Shown: piece after piece, positions 12,963 to 16,928 of the stretch | How the letters are laid out: each line of letters opens with the position of its first letter | Position numbering within the stretch: the first letter of the stretch is position 1 | Assembly: GCA_036403095.1 (NCBI GenBank) | Contig: DASWRQ010000243.1 | Location: 1-16,928 of the forward strand | Direction of reading: 5' to 3' | Source: Kutzneria sp036403095 | GTDB lineage: Bacteria > Actinomycetota > Actinomycetes > Mycobacteriales > Pseudonocardiaceae | Length of the DNA: 16,928 nt | Made by a program: the position numbers and the translations under genes | The notes under the pieces: generated by a model | Told to the model about the DNA's origin: nothing | What the model saw: the letters and a program-made list of their open reading frames with translations, nothing else | Databases searched by the model: none

Positions 12963-14273
12963 CTAGCTGTTGTTGGCCTGGGCCGCGAGCCGTCGGGCCC
13001 GGGCGGCCTTGGCCCGGCGCTTGCGCAGGACCATCACCACGAAGCCCAGCACGATCACGCCGGCCAGGATGGTCAGCGGCATGCCGACGTTGCCGAACGC
13101 CTGGTACATCGGGCTCCGGTCGGCCGCGGTCTGCACCCCGGCCGAGTCCGAGGTGTCGGTCGTCGACGACGTGGACGAGGCCGACGGCTTCACCGGCGGG
13201 GCCTGGTCGACCAGCTGGCCGACGGCGTGCGTGCCGGCCCCGGTCAGCGCGAAGCCGTAGTCCAGCAGCTTGGAGCCCTGCCGGTACATGGCGTACTGCT
13301 GCTGCTCGGCGCGCAGCAGCACGGCCACCACCCGGTGCCCGTTCTTGGCCGCCGAGGACAGGTTCGTGTAGTGCGCGTCGGTGGTGTTGCTGGTGATGCC
13401 GGTGATCGCGCCGGTGTAGGTGGTCAGCAGCTGGTCGGCGTTCTTGACCAGCAGGCCGCTCAGCGACACCGACCTGACCCCGGCCGCCTCGGCGAACGCC
13501 GGCTGCTGCATGGCGTGCCGGTAGATCACCGCCATGTCGTACGCGGAGGTGCTCATGCCGGGGCCGTCCAGGCCGCCGGGCGTGGCCACCCGCGTGTCCA
13601 GCGCGCCCATCTGCTTGGCCGCGGCGTTCATCAGGTCCAGCGTCTTCGGGATGCCGCCCAGCGCCCGGGCCAGCGCGTGCGGCACGTCGTTGCCCGGCTT
13701 GAGCAGCATCGACTCGACCAGCTGGGACACGGTGAACCTGGCGCCGGCCTGCACGCCGACGGCCGAGTAGCCCTTGGCCGCGTCCACGTCCTCCTGGGTG
13801 ACCAGCACCGGCGTGCTGGGCTTGAGCTCCTGCAGCGCCACCATGGCCAGCAGCACCTTGATCAACGCTGCCGGGCGCTGCCGGGCGTGCGGGTCCTTGG
13901 CCGCGAGCACGGCCCCGGTGTCCAGGTCGGCCAGCACCCAGGAGGCGGCGTTGACCTCGGACGGGGGCGCGGTGGCGGCGTCCGGCGGCAGCACGAAGCC
14001 GCACTTGCCGAGCTGGTCGCCGCCCACCGGGTCGGCCGGCACCGGCAGCGGTGTCGGCGCGGCGGCGCCCGGGGCGGGCTGCTCCGCGTCGTCCTCGGCG
14101 GCCGGCGGCGACTGCTTGTTGGTGCACTCGCTCGGCACGGCGCTGGTGGACGACGTCGTCGTGCTGGTGGTGGTGGCCGCGACAGCGCTGCCCGTCGCTA
14201 CGAACAGGGCGGTGACCACGCAGGCCAGAGCCATGACCAGGGCGGCTGCGGGCCGTCGAGCTGGGAGAGGCAC
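12963..14273 (-). CDS. D-alanyl-D-alanine carboxypeptidase homologue lacking all three catalytic motifs (pseudoenzyme)
   Basis: The 436-residue protein has a signal peptide (1-33), a Thr/Ser then Pro/Ala-rich linker (34-85), a peptidase S11/PBP5-like domain (about 88-345), a Ser/Thr/Asp-rich linker (363-387) and a C-terminal membrane helix (about 399-416) with a basic RKRRAKAARARR tail. The S11 fold is clear from SWVLADLDTGAVLAAKDPH, the LIKVLLAMVALQEL helix, GLDGPGMSTSAYDMAVIYRHAM and RVVAVLLRAEQ. However, the nucleophile motif SxxK reads ALIK (Ala136, Lys139; codon GCG at 13868-13866), SGN reads PGN (Pro193), and the expected KTG reads ITS (293-295, after GAITG). A working acyl-enzyme is therefore not possible by the known mechanism. 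The frame is intact and codon use normal. A peptidoglycan-binding, scaffolding or regulatory role is inferred. The GTG start follows TAGCCT by 6 nt. Confidence 0.92.
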   Translation of the reverse strand: MPLPARRPAAALVMALACVVTALFVATGSAVAATTTSTTTSSTSAVPSECTNKQSPPAAEDDAEQPAPGAAAPTPLPVPADPVGGDQLGKCGFVLPPDAATAPPSEVNAASWVLADLDTGAVLAAKDPHARQRPAALIKVLLAMVALQELKPSTPVLVTQEDVDAAKGYSAVGVQAGARFTVSQLVESMLLKPGNDVPHALARALGGIPKTLDLMNAAAKQMGALDTRVATPGGLDGPGMSTSAYDMAVIYRHAMQQPAFAEAAGVRSVSLSGLLVKNADQLLTTYTGAITGITSNTTDAHYTNLSSAAKNGHRVVAVLLRAEQQQYAMYRQGSKLLDYGFALTGAGTHAVGQLVDQAPPVKPSASSTSSTTDTSDSAGVQTAADRSPMYQAFGNVGMPLTILAGVIVLGFVVMVLRKRRAKAARARRLAAQANNS

Positions 14274-14279
14274 CCCCGC

Positions 14280-14285
14280 AGGCTA
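14280..14285 (-). promoter_or_regulatory. Putative -10 element (TAGCCT) of the carboxypeptidase-like gene
   Basis: On the minus strand TAGCCT lies 6 nt before the GTG at 14273. It faces the opposite promoter at 14343-14348; the two hexamers are 57 nt apart. A 10-bp palindrome ACCCGTGGGT (14312-14321) lies between them. Confidence 0.5.
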
Positions 14286-14342
14286 GTGCCTTACGCGGTG
14301 TGACCGGTTGGACCCGTGGGTTACCCGATCCCGCCCGGGGCG

Positions 14343-14348
14343 GATACT
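14343..14348 (+). promoter_or_regulatory. Putative -10 element (GATACT) of the SCO4848-type gene
   Basis: GATACT is followed by 6 nt and the GTG at 14355. TTACCC (14321-14326) is 16 nt upstream and a weak -35 candidate. Confidence 0.42.
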
Positions 14349-14354
14349 GCGGAC

Positions 14355-14606
14355 GTGAAGCTGACCCGTGGCAAGTCGGTGTTCCTGCTCCTGTTCGGGG
14401 TGTGGAGCTGGTTCATCTGGGTGACGTTGGTGATCAACGTGGCGCAGGACCCGCGGGCCTTCGTGGCCGGGTCGGCCACGGCTTTCTTCTACGTCCACCT
14501 CACGCTGGCGATCATCTCCATCGTGTTCGGGACGATCATCGGCCTGTTCGGCGTGCGCGGCCTGGTCGCGTCCCGGCGGCCGGCCGAGGTCGCTCACCCT
14601 GGGTGA
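14355..14606 (+). CDS. SCO4848-family small membrane protein
   Basis: The 83-residue protein has two membrane helices (about 9-28 and 44-68) and a short charged C-terminus. The sequence KLTRGKSVFLLLFGVWSWF, then FFYVHLTLAIISIVFG and IIGLFGVRGL, matches what I remember of the SCO4848 family, a conserved actinobacterial protein of unknown function. In Streptomyces coelicolor, as I recall, the gene next to SCO4848 encodes a D-Ala-D-Ala carboxypeptidase, the same partner as here, where the two are divergent with 81 nt between their start codons. This link suggests an envelope role. GTG 14355 was chosen because the family begins at KLxR and a hexamer precedes it by 6 nt; a start at 14316 would add 13 residues without family similarity. 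Confidence 0.85.
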   Translation: MKLTRGKSVFLLLFGVWSWFIWVTLVINVAQDPRAFVAGSATAFFYVHLTLAIISIVFGTIIGLFGVRGLVASRRPAEVAHPG

Positions 14607-14680
14607 GCCGGGCCAAGGGTTGCCCGCGCGCTGGCAATTGTGAACGTTCGCACGGTCGGGCCCGATCCTGTCCGGATTGC

Positions 14681-14686
14681 TACGTT
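14681..14686 (+). promoter_or_regulatory. Putative -10 element (TACGTT) of leaderless subtilase gene
   Basis: TACGTT is followed by 7 nt and the ATG at 14694. An 8-bp palindrome GAACGTTC lies upstream at 14642-14649. No Shine-Dalgarno is present. Confidence 0.52.
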
Positions 14687-14693
14687 CCGGCAG

Positions 14694-16064
<1,371 letters not shown>

Positions 16065-16067
16065 TAA

Positions 16068-16108
16068 GCAGTGGGCACGGGAAGTCCCCGCTTCCCGTGC
16101 CCGCCTGC
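16068..16108. terminator. Bidirectional terminator between subtilase and DUF397 genes
   Basis: GGGCACGGGAAG (16073-16084) pairs perfectly with CTTCCCGTGCCC (16091-16102) around TCCCCG. GCAG/CTGC (16068-16071, 16105-16108) extends the stem across a small internal loop. It sits between two convergent genes and can serve both. Confidence 0.85.
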
Positions 16109-16113
16109 AAGTC

Positions 16114-16299
16114 TTAGAAGTCGAACTCACCGTTGCGGACGCCGGCGACGAAGGCCGTCCATTCGGCCTTGTTGAAAACGTGAGCCGGCAGGCTCGGGTC
16201 CTTGGCGTCACGCAGTGCGATGTCGCCCGACGGCAGAGCAGCAACCTCGACGCAACCGCCGTCCTGGCAGAAGCTGCTCTTCTTGAACGTAATTTCCAT
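16114..16299 (-). CDS. DUF397 domain protein
   Basis: The 61-residue protein is almost entirely a DUF397 domain: FKKSSFCQDGGCVEVA at the start, IALRDAKDPSLPAHVF in the middle and WTAFVAGVRNGEFDF at the end. DUF397 proteins in Actinobacteria are usually encoded beside an Scr1/DUF5753 helix-turn-helix gene, as here, and have been proposed to work with it in developmental control or as a toxin-antitoxin-like pair; this is from memory and not settled. The ATG is 19 nt after the stop of the upstream regulator, so both are on one transcript. The leader between them is AT-rich with only a weak AGTGAAAG binding site. It is intact and of the usual length. Confidence 0.95.
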   Translation of the reverse strand: MEITFKKSSFCQDGGCVEVAALPSGDIALRDAKDPSLPAHVFNKAEWTAFVAGVRNGEFDF

Positions 16300-16318
16300 T
16301 GAACGTGTTATCTTTCAC

Positions 16319-16928
16319 TCAAGTGTTGGTTCTGATCACCTTCTCGATCAGGTCGAGTGAGGACTTGTGGTCCGGGCACTTCGACAACAGATTGGAGAAG
16401 ATGTCCTGGTACTTCTTCACTTCCGACTCCTGGGCCGAGAACCGGTCGCCACCGCTCAGCTCCTGGTAGACAGTATCCTGATCGGTGTCGTTGTCGAAAG
16501 TGAAGATGACGTAGTTGCACTGGATGCCGAGATTGTAGCCGGCCGAGTACGGGTAAATCCTCAGATCGACACTATCGTGTCTGGCAAAGTCGATCAACGC
16601 GGCGAGCTGTCGTCGCATGGTCTCCGGCGAGTCGACCACCCGGTGCAGCGCGCACTCGTCGATCACGCCCGTGATCTGCAGTTCTCCCAATCGGTCGAGC
16701 ACGTAACGCTGGCGTCTTCCGCGAATCTCGACGAGCTGGTCGATCTCGCTGTCCGGCGCCTCTGGGAAATTGTTCCTGAAGATTTCCCGGCAATATTCCG
16801 GTATCTGTACCAGCCCGGAGATCGCGAATCCGCTGAACCACTGCATGCCGGTCGCGGCCGATTCGAGCGAGATGTAGCTGCCCAGATTGGGCGGCCAGGC
16901 CTCGGGATGGTCCGACCACCAGCCCTCG
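16319..16928 (-). CDS. Scr1-type regulator, DUF5753 domain (partial, N-terminal helix-turn-helix outside window)
   Basis: About 200 C-terminal residues are visible, with no stop up to the window edge. The visible part is the DUF5753 domain: NLGSYISLESAATGMQWF, then SGLVQIPEYCREIFRNNFPE, the RGRRQRYVLDRLG helix, VIDECALHRVV, MRRQLAALIDFAR, DLRIYPYSAGYN and VYQELSGG. In complete proteins a Cro/C1-type helix-turn-helix precedes this; it must lie beyond the window. An internal ATG at 16846 is inside the domain and not the start. Codons such as AGA, AGG, ATA, GTA and TTG are clearly more frequent than in the core genes of the window, which hints at a different evolutionary history, as is usual for this variable family. 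It is followed by DUF397 after 19 nt. Confidence 0.93.
   Translation of the reverse strand, partial: EGWWSDHPEAWPPNLGSYISLESAATGMQWFSGFAISGLVQIPEYCREIFRNNFPEAPDSEIDQLVEIRGRRQRYVLDRLGELQITGVIDECALHRVVDSPETMRRQLAALIDFARHDSVDLRIYPYSAGYNLGIQCNYVIFTFDNDTDQDTVYQELSGGDRFSAQESEVKKYQDIFSNLLSKCPDHKSSLDLIEKVIRTNT

Noticed and set aside
12963..14273. Treating the carboxypeptidase homologue as a pseudogene
   Set aside because: There is no frameshift, stop or truncation, codon bias is normal, and signal peptide and membrane anchor are kept. A pseudoenzyme fits better than a decaying gene.

Overview
This is a high-GC actinomycete chromosome segment, most likely from the order Pseudonocardiales or a close relative. 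The evidence is strongly GC-biased third codon positions, a fused FO synthase (coenzyme F420 pathway), a DUF1707 protein, a DUF397/Scr1-type regulator pair, a LAxTG (class E type) sortase substrate, a SCO4848-family membrane protein, and many start codons sitting 6-8 nt after a TANNNT hexamer, as in the leaderless transcripts common in Actinobacteria. The genus cannot be fixed from the sequence alone.

Layout. 1-2012 (minus): a three-gene ABC-2 type exporter operon with two permeases and an ATPase cut by the window edge. It diverges from a DUF1707/LiaF-like protein (2101-2715, plus). 2696-4134 (minus): a small Cys-containing protein, an ArsR-type repressor and a DUF457/YdjM-type membrane protein. 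4135-4433: a divergent intergenic region holding a large three-tier inverted repeat and a promoter-overlapping palindrome. 4434-5704: icd (NADP isocitrate dehydrogenase) with a textbook terminator. 5734-7771: a secreted SGNH esterase, a secreted/anchored SH3b-like protein and exonuclease III. 7865-10411: fbiC. 10478-11134: a Thr-rich sortase-anchored protein with Cys motifs. 11135-11439: a hairpin-rich gap. 11440-12913: a small membrane protein and a YihY/BrkB family membrane protein. 12963-14273 (minus): a D-Ala-D-Ala carboxypeptidase homologue. 14355-16064: a SCO4848-family small membrane protein and a secreted subtilase. 16114-16928 (minus): a DUF397 protein and the C-terminal part of an Scr1/DUF5753 regulator, with lower-GC codon usage.

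How it works together. The window is mostly core housekeeping (icd, fbiC, exonuclease III) followed by a run of cell-envelope and secreted products from 10478 to 16064. No phage, transposon, CRISPR or biosynthetic cluster is visible. The most striking point is that the carboxypeptidase homologue has an intact reading frame, signal peptide and C-terminal membrane anchor, but all three catalytic motifs (SxxK, SxN, KTG) are replaced. It therefore looks like a maintained pseudoenzyme in the penicillin-binding fold. The second most interesting item is the three-tier, 30-bp-paired inverted repeat upstream of icd.
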